Source of the DNA: Candidatus Brocadia sinica JPN1 | GTDB taxonomy: Bacteria; Planctomycetota; Brocadiia; Brocadiales; Brocadiaceae | Assembly (NCBI RefSeq): GCF_000949635.1 | Contig: NZ_BAFN01000001.1 | Coordinates: 2,469,673-2,533,672 of the forward strand | Direction of reading: 5' to 3' | DNA length: 64,000 bases | Part shown: positions 34,816 to 43,955 of the stretch, piece after piece | Layout of the letters: every line of letters starts with the position of its first letter | Position numbering within the stretch: the stretch's first letter is position 1 | Made by a program: the position numbers and the translations under genes | Notes under the pieces: generated by a model | The model's database searches: none | What the model saw: the letters and a program-made list of their open reading frames with translations, nothing else | Told to the model about the DNA's origin: nothing

Positions 34816-35675
34816 AAACCGTTCCGTGTAAGGTCTCGATACCTTTTTAACAAGTCAAGAGTGATTTTTCCGGGCTTGCCAGTACCAATTACTCGCCCAT
34901 CAATTTTCACAACAGGAATGATTTCCGCGGCTGTCCCGGTTAGAAAACATTCATCAGCAATGTATAAATCATAGCGAGTCATTAATTCCTCCTTGACCTG
35001 AATTCCCATCTTGGTGGCCAATTCCATTACGACGTTTCTGGTGATGCCGATTAATATTCCTGCACCCGCTGGAGGCGTTAAAAGGGTATCGTCTTTAAAA
35101 ATAAAGATATTGTCACCCGCACATTCCGCTACATAACCATCTTTGTTGAGCATTAACGCTTCCCCAGCCCCGGCTTGTATTGATTCAATCTTTGCCAAAA
35201 TGTTATTCAGATAATTGAGAGATTTGATCTTGGGGTCAAGAGCAGAAAAATGGTTCCTAATCGTAGCAACGGTTACGATGTCGAGTCCCTTTTCATAAAG
35301 CGCTTTTGGATAAAGCTCAATCGTATCCGCAATAATGATGACCTGCGGCATTGAACACTTGTTGGGATCTAATCCGAGTTTTCCTACCCCTCTGGTAACA
35401 ACAAGGCGTATATAGGAATCTGCCTGATTATTGGCCTCCATTGTTTTTTTTATGGCATCAGCCATCTCAGCCTTTGTTATGGGTATCTTAAGAGCAATAG
35501 CCGTTGCAGAGTTGTAAAGTCTATCCAGGTGTTGGTCCAGCGTAAATATCTTTCCATTATAGGCACGTATTCCTTCAAACACTCCATCCCCATAAAGCAA
35601 CCCGTGGTCAAAAACCGATATTCTGGCCTCTTCTTGAGGAAGTATCTGGCCATTTATATAAATCTTCAATCCCAT
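34812..35675 (-). CDS. ilvE: Branched-chain amino acid aminotransferase
   Basis: Class IV PLP enzyme making leucine, isoleucine and valine from their keto acids. The 287-residue protein has the ILVE features: SVFDHGLLYGDGVFEGIRAY, the PLP lysine in KSLNYLNNILAKIE, EALMLNKDGYVAECAGDNIF and the final FLTGTAAEIIPV. An AAGGAG sits about 15 bases before the ATG, which is far; an alternative start is not apparent. The neighbouring LolD-type ATPase gene lies 30 bases upstream on the same strand. Confidence 0.93.
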   Translation of the reverse strand: MGLKIYINGQILPQEEARISVFDHGLLYGDGVFEGIRAYNGKIFTLDQHLDRLYNSATAIALKIPITKAEMADAIKKTMEANNQADSYIRLVVTRGVGKLGLDPNKCSMPQVIIIADTIELYPKALYEKGLDIVTVATIRNHFSALDPKIKSLNYLNNILAKIESIQAGAGEALMLNKDGYVAECAGDNIFIFKDDTLLTPPAGAGILIGITRNVVMELATKMGIQVKEELMTRYDLYIADECFLTGTAAEIIPVVKIDGRVIGTGKPGKITLDLLKRYRDLTRNGF

Positions 35676-35705
35676 TGCTATATTTTTTACTCCTTTCTCT
35701 TCCTT

Positions 35706-36407
35706 CTATTCTAGAATGCATCCATCAACGATTCTTACAACTCGTACGGCATGTTTGGCTATTTCTTCATCGTGTGTAACGATCACAACTGTTTGATTTT
35801 GTGTCTTATTCAGATCCCATATCAATTCTCGGATTTCATGGCCTGCCTTTGTATCCAGGTTACCCGTTGGCTCATCGCATAACAATAATTCAGGGTTATT
35901 AATCAGCGCCCGTATAATAGCAACCCGTTGCCTTTCACCACCAGAGAGCTGTGAAGGCTTGTGCGTCAAGCGATTCCCCAGACCAACCCTTTCTAGCAAC
36001 GAAGTTGCCCGATCTTTGTAGTTTTTATTTATCGCCCTCCATCTTGAAAACCCACTTCCAATTAAGCCGGGCAGCAAAACATTTTCCAAGGCAGTAAAAT
36101 CAGGCAGTAGATGGTAAAACTGGAAAACAAAACCGAAAATACGGTTACGCATGTCTGCCTGTTTCTTCGCATTTAACTGAGTCAGATTTATTCCTTTGTA
36201 TATTACAGAACCAGTGGTTGGTGTATCCAAAATCCCCAGAATATGTAACAACGTACTTTTCCCGGCACCTGAGGCACCCACAATCGCTACAATCTCACCC
36301 TTTTCAATGGATAAGTTAATACCCTGCAAAACAGGCACTGTGCGCTCACCATCCGTATATTCTTTAACTAAATTTGTAGCCTGTAAGAGTCTATAACTGT
36401 TTGTCAT
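35706..36407 (-). CDS. ABC transporter ATPase, LolD/MacB type
   Basis: A 233-residue ATPase of the LolD/MacB/FtsE group, which drives lipoprotein release or mechanotransmission rather than substrate import. It has Walker A GASGAGKST, FVFQFYHLLPDFTALENVLLP (the Q-loop form of the LolD group), signature LSGGERQR and Walker B LLLCDEPTGNLD. No permease of the LolC/E or MacB kind is adjacent, so the partner is encoded elsewhere. The same strand continues with ilvE after 30 bases. It marks the left border of the mobile island. Confidence 0.9.
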   Translation of the reverse strand: MTNSYRLLQATNLVKEYTDGERTVPVLQGINLSIEKGEIVAIVGASGAGKSTLLHILGILDTPTTGSVIYKGINLTQLNAKKQADMRNRIFGFVFQFYHLLPDFTALENVLLPGLIGSGFSRWRAINKNYKDRATSLLERVGLGNRLTHKPSQLSGGERQRVAIIRALINNPELLLCDEPTGNLDTKAGHEIRELIWDLNKTQNQTVVIVTHDEEIAKHAVRVVRIVDGCILE

Positions 36408-36691
36408 AACCTGAAATGCACATGATATACAATAAACAATTGTTGTAAAAATTGTAGGCTGAAACTATATCATACCTGTAAGTATTAGTCAATTATTTAT
36501 TTAGGATTTTTCAAGCTTTTTTATGTGTTTTTATCTTTTTTGATTTCTTTTGATTCTACCAGTATTTTCAAGGCTTTCAAGACATTTTCATCATTGCTTA
36601 ACAGTGCAGATTTTTTATCGGTTTTTATATATAGGTTCAGAGAAAGTACGACGAGAGGTTTCATTAATTATCAATTCGGAGGTATAATTCT

Positions 36692-37156
36692 ATGAAAAAA
36701 GACAATCCAAAACAAGAGGCATACACAATTTTACGGAGCGCCGGGAAGTCAATAGAGGAAGCTTACAAACAGGCTGGCTATGCGGGAAAGCCTGGAACTA
36801 AGGCTGCGTATGCACTGGAAAGGCGGGTCAAGTCCTACGATTTAGTTGCCCCCGATATGCTTAAAATGGGACACAATGTTGCAAGACTCACACTCAGGAT
36901 GGCACAAGAGGTGCTTAAAGACAAAGAGAAGCAGAAGCTATCCAAGAAAGAGGAAATATGCTTGAAAGAAGCGCACGAGATTTACCGAGAGCAGCAGCGC
37001 CGTGAGTCGTCTATTATCAATAGGCATCTAAACATCAATGTGAATGCCGAGACTGAATTGGTCGACCTCAGCGCATACCGTGATTATCCTGGTGAGGGTG
37101 GAGAGGAAAATATAGAGCAAGTCATAAATGCCGAATTTACACAACAAGAAGGATAG
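36692..37156 (+). CDS. Terminase small-subunit-like protein (tentative)
   Basis: A 154-residue basic protein with GGAGG about nine bases before the ATG. The first part (EEAYKQAGYAGKPGTKAAYALERR) has the pattern of the helix-turn-helix seen in phage terminase small subunits, in which an A-Y/I-R-x-A-G-Y element is followed by a second helix. A charged helical middle follows. The C-terminus is acidic and contains INVNAETELVDLSAYRD, a type of tail also seen in terminase small subunits. No large terminase, portal or capsid gene is near. It would be a phage-satellite or prophage relic; an unrelated DNA-binding protein is possible. Confidence 0.4.
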   Translation: MKKDNPKQEAYTILRSAGKSIEEAYKQAGYAGKPGTKAAYALERRVKSYDLVAPDMLKMGHNVARLTLRMAQEVLKDKEKQKLSKKEEICLKEAHEIYREQQRRESSIINRHLNINVNAETELVDLSAYRDYPGEGGEENIEQVINAEFTQQEG

Positions 37157-37462
37157 TTTTTCAGCATACCACTGTCTTCGATTAAAGGGCGTGGAACGCA
37201 CGAAATGATCGCAACGATTCCCACTAGGCGGACATCCTTTTGACACCCCCACCCCCTATTAAGGGGCATGTGCCGTTTCTAGTAATGAGACCTCTTCGTG
37301 GTTGCGCAGAATTTTCTTGAAATCACACATCATTTATAAAAAAGCCTTGATAAACCAAATTTTTTGAGTATAGTGTCAAAATAAACGCCGACATTATGCC
37401 TATTGTGCTATAATATTTGCATATTTGACAGACAGTTTTTAACATAAAATGAGAGGTGATAA
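37157..37462. other. Intergenic region in the mobile island
   Basis: About 300 bases with a weak GC-rich palindrome near 37240-37268 (CCCCCACCCCCTATTAAGGGG) and promoter-like TATAAT/TTGACA elements at 37410-37430 ahead of vapB. No gene is visible. Confidence 0.4.
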
Positions 37463-37669
37463 ATGCGTACAACAATTGACATAGATGATGAGCTTTTAAA
37501 AGAGGTCATGGAAAAATCAGGCGCAAAATCAAAAAAGAACGCTATAGTTACAGCGATGAAAGACTATCTAAGGTTAAAGAGACGAGAGGAACTGAAAAAT
37601 CTTATAGGTAATTTCGATGAATTTAATCTTGACCTGAAAGACCTAAGAAAGATGCGTAATGAAAGATAG
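37463..37669 (+). CDS. VapB-type antitoxin (DUF2191-like)
   Basis: A 68-residue ribbon-helix-helix antitoxin. MRTTIDIDDELLKEVMEKSG is the usual start of the type II TA antitoxins that pair with PIN toxins. The C-terminal part (NFDEFNLDLKDLRKMRNE) should wrap the toxin. AGAGGTGA precedes the ATG at good spacing. It overlaps the toxin gene by 11 bases. As in other vapBC loci it should repress its own promoter together with VapC. Confidence 0.9.
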   Translation: MRTTIDIDDELLKEVMEKSGAKSKKNAIVTAMKDYLRLKRREELKNLIGNFDEFNLDLKDLRKMRNER

Positions 37670-38078
37670 AATCCTGATTGATACATCTGCATGGATAGAA
37701 AGTTTTAAGAAAACCGGGAATAAAAACCTACAGCAACTAATAATCAAAACCCTTGATTCCTCCCATGTTGCAACAACAAACATCATTATTCTTGAACTAT
37801 TGCAGGGATGTCGTGATAAAAAAGAGTATCCCGAGATGAAGTTACGATTAGAGTCACTTGAATTATTACCCGCAAATGGAAAAGTCTGGGAAATGGCGTA
37901 CAATGCTGGCTATAACCTTAAGAAAAATGGCATTACTATTCCCACGATTGATTTAATCATTGCCTCGATTGCTAAGGCTTATAACTATACCCTCATTCAT
38001 CATGATAGGCATTTTAGATTAGTGACAAAACACCTCGAATTATCAATCATAGATTTCATTGATGAATTTAAGATATAA
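37659..38078 (+). CDS. vapC: VapC-type PIN-domain toxin
   Basis: A 139-residue ribonuclease toxin that cuts tRNA or rRNA and halts translation until bound by VapB. The PIN active-site acids are seen: D8 in LIDTSAWIE, E in IILELLQG, D in TIDLIIAS and D in HHDRHF. The frame is intact. It overlaps vapB by 11 bases. The pair probably stabilises the mobile island. Confidence 0.93.
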   Translation: MKDRILIDTSAWIESFKKTGNKNLQQLIIKTLDSSHVATTNIIILELLQGCRDKKEYPEMKLRLESLELLPANGKVWEMAYNAGYNLKKNGITIPTIDLIIASIAKAYNYTLIHHDRHFRLVTKHLELSIIDFIDEFKI

Positions 38079-38147
38079 CAAGAAGTAATTGCTTTGGCAA
38101 AATTACTTATGGTATGATTATTTCATACCACAATAGGAGGTGTATTT

Positions 38148-38344
38148 ATGACAGCTACAACAATCAAAAAGACTATTTCCCTTCCAGAGAACTTGGCAAG
38201 AGAGGCGAAAATGATAGCCGAAGAAGAAGGGGGAAGACCCTGAGCGCAGTAATTCAAGACGCCTTAAGGATAACAAGAAAAGAAAGGTTGAAAAAGGAAT
38301 TCTATCGAATCCAGGGTTATTGGAGTCGCTCGGAATTAAGGTAA
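38148..38344 (+). pseudogene. Frameshifted ribbon-helix-helix antitoxin
   Basis: ATG 38148 follows AGGAGG at good distance and reads MTATTIKKTISLPENLAREA before stopping at a TGA. In the next frame the sequence continues KTLSAVIQDALRITRKERLKKEFYRIQGYWSRSELR to 38344. Joined, they form a CopG/RHH antitoxin of about 65 residues with a toxin-binding tail. The break lies in a run of five G (about 38229-38235). No cognate toxin frame follows; a sigma-like frame does. The gene is broken unless the G run is miscalled. Confidence 0.7.
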
Positions 38345-38898
38345 TTTTAAGTAGCGTGTGTTATAAACGGTGTAATGAGCTTGTGCTTGTTATACCGCTT
38401 TTTTGTTTGTTGACGTCATTGGCAAATACCAGGCCATATGGTAAAAAATATTCAGGGCAAGACGAACAAAATCCTCTTTATGATGCGCTGGATATTGAAC
38501 CTATCCTACCGTATTACTCCGTGTCGGACATATACGAACTCTGGCTACCAACCCTCACACAGGAGAAAATGAAAAGTAGCGATCTCTTAGACAGAATATT
38601 CGTTACCTATGCCATTAAGAGGGCGTTAAACCAAGATAAAGAAGCCATAAATAAATTGTGTAGTCTTTTTCAAGATATTGCCGAAAAAGTAGCTGAAAAG
38701 ATGGCGAAAAAAAGAGGGCTTAAAAGGCACATCGATGATATAAAACAGGAAGCAAGAATTCTTTTGTGGTCGATGATTAAGGGATTCTCGCCCAAACAAA
38801 TCCTTGATGGTCTCACTCACAACGTTAATTTTAGCATCCCTAACCCGCATTTCTCACAGAGGGTAATTTGTAATATCAAAAGGTTTCAAAATACATAA
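38320..38898 (+). CDS. Sigma-factor-like protein, uncertain start
   Basis: A frame of up to 192 codons. Its second half (IAEKVAEKMAKKRGLKRHIDDIKQEARILLWSMIKGF) has the pattern of sigma-70 region 2: a helix of about 20 residues, then DDIxQEA as in DLxQE, followed by a helix with tryptophan. No clear region 4 is seen, so the protein is either truncated or a phage-type regulator. The TTG at 38320 is only the first possible start and overlaps the broken antitoxin; ATG 38569 has AGGAGA four bases upstream and would give 109 residues. It is next to the IS1380-family element, and an overlapping short frame begins at its stop (TAATG, 38898). Function is unproven. Confidence 0.4.
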   Translation: MESLGIKVILSSVCYKRCNELVLVIPLFCLLTSLANTRPYGKKYSGQDEQNPLYDALDIEPILPYYSVSDIYELWLPTLTQEKMKSSDLLDRIFVTYAIKRALNQDKEAINKLCSLFQDIAEKVAEKMAKKRGLKRHIDDIKQEARILLWSMIKGFSPKQILDGLTHNVNFSIPNPHFSQRVICNIKRFQNT

Positions 38899-38973
38899 TG
38901 AGTTTGGTATCCAAGACTGATTTTTCTGCTTTTATGCATCAACATTGAATATCCTCATCGTTTTATTGATAAA

Positions 38974-40265
38974 AACCCGGGAGATGCTATCAAAAGGCGT
39001 ATTTTGGGCGTAGCGCTCCCGTCCGGCTTAGCAATCATACTTACAATGGTAAATTTTTTCTGAACTTCAAAAGAGCATTGGATACGCTTTACGAATGTTT
39101 TGAAAAGCGCGCTGAAAGACTTCTTTATAGGGATAAGCACTGGACAGGCAAACTGCGATTCTCCTTACACTCACCTTTACCTGTGCGCCAATCTTGAGCA
39201 GTTTTGTTCGGATCGTGCTGCACTGTGCTTGTGAGAATTCTGTTGAACAAAGCCCTATCCGTCTTAATTCGTTGAGTAACACATAAGCCACTGACGAGAA
39301 CCACAGCCTCAGTTGATTGGCACGCATCGTCTCTGTACTTGTCCGGTCGGCAAACAAATGTAACTGCTGTTCCTTGATCCTGTTTTCCATCTCCCCCCGT
39401 GCACAATACTCTTGCTCGTAAAGACTCCTGGCATCTTTCTCCTCCGATTTTAGTGATGTTACTACAAACCGGGGATTTGGCCCCTTCTCTAAATATTCCA
39501 CCTTGCCCACTACCCGACGACCCTTGGACCAACTCTTCACCGTTTTATAGAAAAAATCTTTATACACCCTGGATGCTCTTCCTGTCTGCTCATATTGTTT
39601 TCTTGCCTCTTCCATTTCGCCTTGTATCTCTTCTTGTAATCGAGAATTCCTTGCAAGCCCAAAGAGATAGTCCACATGGTTTGCTTCACACCAACTCATG
39701 ATTTCTTCCCTCGCAGACCCCGAATCACCCCGCACTACAATTTTCACCTCAGGCCATTCGTGGAAAAAACGACCTTCCTGGCTCCCGTGTATCGGATCAT
39801 CCGTCGCATCCAAATCCAAAACACTCTTGCTTCGCCTATCCTGCCCTGTCGGGTCTTTCTTCTTGCACAAAACTGCCAACAATGGGTCTATCCTCAATTG
39901 ATCATGATCATTCAAGTCCTCATATCCTAACGCTATCCCATATATCCTCTGTGATAATAATTCTTCTACTGTATGCTCTATTGCGTCCTGATCCCGATAA
40001 TTGGTAAAACACTTTGAAAACTCTTTCATGAAACCTCTTGCCTGTTCTAATCCTCTCAGTAACAGGCCTCCGGCGTCGGTTGTTATTTGCCCTCTATTAA
40101 ATTGCGATATTACCTTCCTTCCGCTTAACCCTTGATACTCTATTGCATCTTTACACCCTGTTTTCACCTTCAACCCTCCTCTTGCTATGTATAATCTGTT
40201 CTTTACAAACATCTTATACCATAAATATCGAGGGTTGTCTAACATATCGGTGAGAAATCCGGGTT
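38974..40265 (-). mobile_element. IS1380-family insertion sequence, internally deleted
   Basis: About 1.29 kb bounded by AACCCGG (38974-38980) and its complement CCGGGTT (40259-40265). Only this short terminal match is visible, so the true left end may be lost. IS1380-type elements are usually about 1.6-1.7 kb, which fits the internal deletion seen in the transposase. Its right end abuts the tyrosine recombinase frame and has removed the 5' part of that gene. Confidence 0.6.
39067..40167 (-). pseudogene. IS1380-family transposase with internal in-frame deletion
   Basis: The likely start is GTG 40167, with GGAGG eight bases upstream; the frame is open to 40245. It keeps the DDE pieces: LDLDATDDPIHG, VVRGDSGSAREE and the E in ARGEMENRIKEQ. 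However, EGRFFH is followed at once by EWPEVKIVVRGDSG. In the family about 45-50 residues (normally starting GYY and including a CYLPL-type strand) lie between these. The protein has lost part of its RNase-H-like core and is probably inactive, although its frame is intact. Confidence 0.8.
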
Positions 40266-40274
40266 AAAGTCACG

Positions 40275-41168
40275 GTGGAAGCCTATTCCAGAAAGTATTT
40301 AGAGTATATCAAGGGGAGTGTGCCAGAAAACACTTTTGTGAACCGTCAAACGGAGGTGAATGCCATTGCAAAACATCTTGGAGGCTTCGAGGTATCTAAA
40401 CTTAATGCTGTCCTGATACAACGATTCTGCACGGATATTGTGCAAAAAGATGGGGCAAAGGCTTCTACCGTGAATCAGTATTGTTCTGTCTTAAGGCTTA
40501 TCCTTGATATGGCTGTACAAGAGAAGGTAATTAGTGGTAATCCCATGCAGGGTTTTAAACGGTTAAAAGTAGATGAGACTAGCAAGAGGGTATTAACCAA
40601 TGAGGAAATTAAGCGAATCCTTGGTGAATCTGTATTGCCTATGGGACGGGAACGCATGGCGATTCTTATAGGGATGTTTACAGGACTTCGGCTCATGGAT
40701 GTCATGGCTTTAAAGTGGTCAAATATAGACTTCCAGAATGCAACGCTTACGACCATTGCACAGAAGACAGGGAGGGTTGTCGCCTTGCCGTTGTCAAGTT
40801 ATCTGGTGGGAGAATTAAAGAAGTATAAGGAATCGGTAGGCGATGCAAAGGAACACTTATTTTACGATGGGGAAGTGAATCATAAAATTGCTGGCGAGTG
40901 CAGTAATCATTTTATAAGGGTGTTTAAGAAGATGGGGCTATCTGGTGTTTCATTTCATTTATTGCGACATACCAACGCAACTTTAATCACCGAGGTTGTT
41001 CAAGACGTTTCTGTCGCATCAAAAATGCTCGGCCATACAAATTTAAATACTACTATGACCTATGTCCATAGAGACCTGGACGACAAGAAAGAAACTGTTG
41101 AAAAATTCACCAAACATGTTCTAAGCTTGAAAGAGTACGAACTACGTACGATTTATAAAACTGCGTAA
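40275..41168 (+). CDS. Tyrosine recombinase (phage-type integrase), 5' end interrupted by IS
   Basis: Site-specific recombinase of an integrated element. The catalytic domain has the conserved R in FTGLRLMDVM, H-L-L-R-H in FHLLRHTN, LGH and the nucleophile tyrosine in TTMTYVH. The core-binding domain begins right at the start (YSRKYLEYIK). The open frame continues upstream of GTG 40275 to a stop at 40251-40253 in the IS end, so any N-terminal arm-binding domain has been lost to the IS1380 insertion. No SD precedes GTG 40275. It may be inactive or be expressed from the IS. It marks the right end of the 36.6-41.2 kb island. Confidence 0.85.
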   Translation: MEAYSRKYLEYIKGSVPENTFVNRQTEVNAIAKHLGGFEVSKLNAVLIQRFCTDIVQKDGAKASTVNQYCSVLRLILDMAVQEKVISGNPMQGFKRLKVDETSKRVLTNEEIKRILGESVLPMGRERMAILIGMFTGLRLMDVMALKWSNIDFQNATLTTIAQKTGRVVALPLSSYLVGELKKYKESVGDAKEHLFYDGEVNHKIAGECSNHFIRVFKKMGLSGVSFHLLRHTNATLITEVVQDVSVASKMLGHTNLNTTMTYVHRDLDDKKETVEKFTKHVLSLKEYELRTIYKTA

Positions 41169-41262
41169 TTTTATAAGTCTTTACTTATCAATGCGTTGTG
41201 GAATACCCAGATATTTAGGAATAAATACATTGATGTCATATTTCTACCTCTATGCTTGAACT

Positions 41263-42237
41263 TTATTTCTCTTTTTTGGCCTTTTTTTTGTATAAAGTGA
41301 AGTAGCCCTCTGCATCTTTCTCCATGCCTTTAGCCTTGTATGCGGTTCCAATATCATGGTAAATTTCCACGTTATTCGGATCGGACATTACAGCCGTCTG
41401 GAATGCGTTAATTGCATCATCGTATTGTTTTTTCTTCATGTAATTTTTGCCAAGCCGATATTGGGCATCTGCATTGCTTACATTAAGTTCGACCGTTTTA
41501 TTATAATATTGGATGGCTTCATCTACCTTTCCTGTTTTATCGTGCAATAAGGCAATATTATAGAGTGCATTTTCATGTCTTGGATCAATTTCCAGCGCCT
41601 TATTATATTCCATCAAGGCTTCCTTATCCATTCCTTTCATCGAATAAACAATACCCAGGTTCGAATGGGCTATTGCAAGATTTGGGTCTAGTTCTATGCG
41701 TTTCTTCAATGTTTGTACTGCTTCATCGTATTTACCAATCTTTGTATATGCAATACCCAGGAGAGAATAAGCAGAACGATATTCGGGATTGATTTGGATT
41801 GTTTTATTAAATGCCTCAATTGCTTTGTCAAAGACACCTTTATCAAAGTATACCGAAGCAAGATTGTAATGTGTATCGGCGTCTGCAGGCTTTTTTTCTA
41901 CAACCTTCTGAAAGGCTTCAATGGCATTGCCATACATCCCCTTTTGGGCGTATGCCAGACCAAGGTTTTTATATACCTCTATGTTATCGGGGTTCTTGGC
42001 CAATGACTTCGTATACATTTCAATTGCTTCGTCATAAAGGCCATACTGCGCATAGTTCAAACCTTGTTTATAAAATTCGTTAGCAACGTCAATCGGGAAT
42101 GCAGTCGTATCTCTTTTTATTTTATCGTTACTTTCGGTTGTAACGATACCCTCTTTAGAAAAACAATAGGTTGGATGCAATATCGTTATAATTGCAAGGC
42201 TACAAATTGTTGTACATACAAACTTTTTCCTATTCAC
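41263..42237 (-). CDS. Exported TPR-repeat protein
   Basis: A 324-residue protein starting at GTG 42237, which has GGGAG eight bases upstream; the frame is open to 42366 but has no SD there. A signal peptide (RKKFVCTTICSLAIITILHPTYCFS) is followed by about eight TPR units of 34 residues, each with the pattern YNLGLAYxKKGxYDEAIxxFxK. Such proteins act as scaffolds in the periplasm or on membranes. It is 130 bases downstream of the ABC permease gene on the same strand. The partner is unknown. Confidence 0.85.
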   Translation of the reverse strand: MNRKKFVCTTICSLAIITILHPTYCFSKEGIVTTESNDKIKRDTTAFPIDVANEFYKQGLNYAQYGLYDEAIEMYTKSLAKNPDNIEVYKNLGLAYAQKGMYGNAIEAFQKVVEKKPADADTHYNLASVYFDKGVFDKAIEAFNKTIQINPEYRSAYSLLGIAYTKIGKYDEAVQTLKKRIELDPNLAIAHSNLGIVYSMKGMDKEALMEYNKALEIDPRHENALYNIALLHDKTGKVDEAIQYYNKTVELNVSNADAQYRLGKNYMKKKQYDDAINAFQTAVMSDPNNVEIYHDIGTAYKAKGMEKDAEGYFTLYKKKAKKEK

Positions 42238-42367
42238 TATATTTTCTCCCTTGTGTTTAATTAAAAAATAGAACTGAAAAAATGAAGAATACAAATTAAA
42301 AAACAAAAGCATAATTAAAATCTTTGCTCTATAGCGAATTATATCCGTGGGTGGATAGTGATTCAAC

Positions 42368-43234
42368 TTATCTTTTAAATCGGAAAAGCATTTTCCCGAA
42401 ATAGAGCAACACTAATATAACACAGAGGAGTGCGACATCGGTCGGACCCGTTGGAAGGTCAAAGCGGTATGAAATGTAAAAACCAGCAAAAGATGCGATA
42501 ACCCCAATGATTGATGAAACGATGCAGAAAAGAGGGACACCGCGCGTGACCATTCTCGCTGCAACTGGCGGTATCAATAAGAAGCCAAATATAACCAGTG
42601 GGCCGACGGTCATAACTCCGAAGGATATAATGATACCGATAATAAGATAAAGCATGATGTCCCATAGGATAACCTTTTTCCCAATGGTAGTCGCCATATC
42701 AATGTCATATGATACCAATACAAAATTACGATGAAAACCGATTAAAACAATAAAGATCGTGCCGTAGATAGCAAGCATTGACCATAGATAAATATCCGGG
42801 ATAGAAATAATCTCTCCCGTAAGCATGGAAAGCACTTCTGATTTTCCATAAGGATTCCAGGAAACAAACAATATAGAAACCGCTCCTGCTATCGCATAAG
42901 TAAACCCAATGCGGTTTTCAGTGAATCCTTTCCGCCTTCGTTCGAGAATGGCCAAAACAAAAATGGTAATGAGCGTAAAGACTACAGAACCTGTCAATGC
43001 CATGACTTTTTCGGATTCCATATGGTAGAAAAAATGCCATCCAAGGGTATGTAATAGAAATGCAAAGGCGACACCTGCATTTGATACCTGAGGCAGGGCT
43101 ATACCCAAGAGAATCATACGACGTAGCACAAAAAAAATGCCTACTTGTGGACACACAACCCCCACGATCAACCCTGCATAAAAGGCGTTTCGTAAAAGAA
43201 AATGTGGACTAAGTATCTCTAAAAGTTGTTCCAT
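42368..43234 (-). CDS. ABC-3-type metal permease (ZnuB/MntB/TroC-like)
   Basis: Inner-membrane channel of a zinc or manganese importer. The 288-residue protein has about eight hydrophobic spans and the ABC-3 hallmarks GVVCPQVGIFFVLRRMILLGIALPQVSNAGVA and FGVMTVGPLVIFGFLLIPPVAA. AGGG lies about ten bases before the ATG at 43234. It follows the ATPase gene by 13 bases, and the order binding protein, ATPase, permease is the usual one. Confidence 0.92.
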   Translation of the reverse strand: MEQLLEILSPHFLLRNAFYAGLIVGVVCPQVGIFFVLRRMILLGIALPQVSNAGVAFAFLLHTLGWHFFYHMESEKVMALTGSVVFTLITIFVLAILERRRKGFTENRIGFTYAIAGAVSILFVSWNPYGKSEVLSMLTGEIISIPDIYLWSMLAIYGTIFIVLIGFHRNFVLVSYDIDMATTIGKKVILWDIMLYLIIGIIISFGVMTVGPLVIFGFLLIPPVAARMVTRGVPLFCIVSSIIGVIASFAGFYISYRFDLPTGPTDVALLCVILVLLYFGKMLFRFKR

Positions 43235-43247
43235 TTATAAATTACCC

Positions 43248-43949
43248 TTAAGTTGGTATTTCATCGATCCTTGATAAAGAAATTATCTCTTCCAATGAGC
43301 CAAGTACTACTTTATAGTGATGGATATGGATTATTTTTTTTACCCAGCTTGGAATATGATGAACCTCATGGGTAATCATCATAATCGTTAATTGGCGCTT
43401 TTTGTGCAGTTCAGAGATAAGTTCTATGATCTTTTTTTGAGCAAGGACATCAAGCCCTGTAATTGGTTCGTCAAGCAGCAAAACATTTGGTCTTGTTGCC
43501 AGTGCCCGTGCTATAAGTATACGCTGTTTCTGTCCCCCGGACAATTCGGAAAAAAAATCCTTTTTTAACTCCAGCATCCCAACATCTTTCAAGCATTGTT
43601 CTACCAAGGAACGATCGGTTTTGGAAGTGGGATAAAATGGTTTGCTCTGCCCGAAAGTGCCCATCAATACCACTTCTTCCGCGGTAAATGGATATATTTC
43701 GTCTAAGTGTTGACGCTGTGGTACATAACCAAATCTTGGAGTATAATCGTCACCATAAGCGATAGTTCCATGAATAGGAGGAATAATATGTAGAATAGTC
43801 TTAAACAGTGTGGTTTTACCACACCCATTTGGTCCGAATAAGACGGCGAATTCACCCTTTTTTAAAGAAAAATTAATGTCACGAAGAATAGTATTTCCAC
43901 TATATCCAATAGCTACGTCTTTTAAGGTAATACAGTTTTCAGTATTCAT
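43248..43949 (-). CDS. Metal ABC transporter ATPase (ZnuC/MntA-like)
   Basis: Hydrolyses ATP for the adjacent metal importer. The 233-residue protein has Walker A GPNGCGKTT, the Q-loop FGYVPQR as in metal-type ATPases, signature LSGGQKQR, Walker B LLLDEPITGLD and the switch histidine in ITHEVHH. It begins seven bases after the stop of the binding-protein gene. Confidence 0.94.
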   Translation of the reverse strand: MNTENCITLKDVAIGYSGNTILRDINFSLKKGEFAVLFGPNGCGKTTLFKTILHIIPPIHGTIAYGDDYTPRFGYVPQRQHLDEIYPFTAEEVVLMGTFGQSKPFYPTSKTDRSLVEQCLKDVGMLELKKDFFSELSGGQKQRILIARALATRPNVLLLDEPITGLDVLAQKKIIELISELHKKRQLTIMMITHEVHHIPSWVKKIIHIHHYKVVLGSLEEIISLSRIDEIPT

Positions 43950-43955
43950 ACCAGG

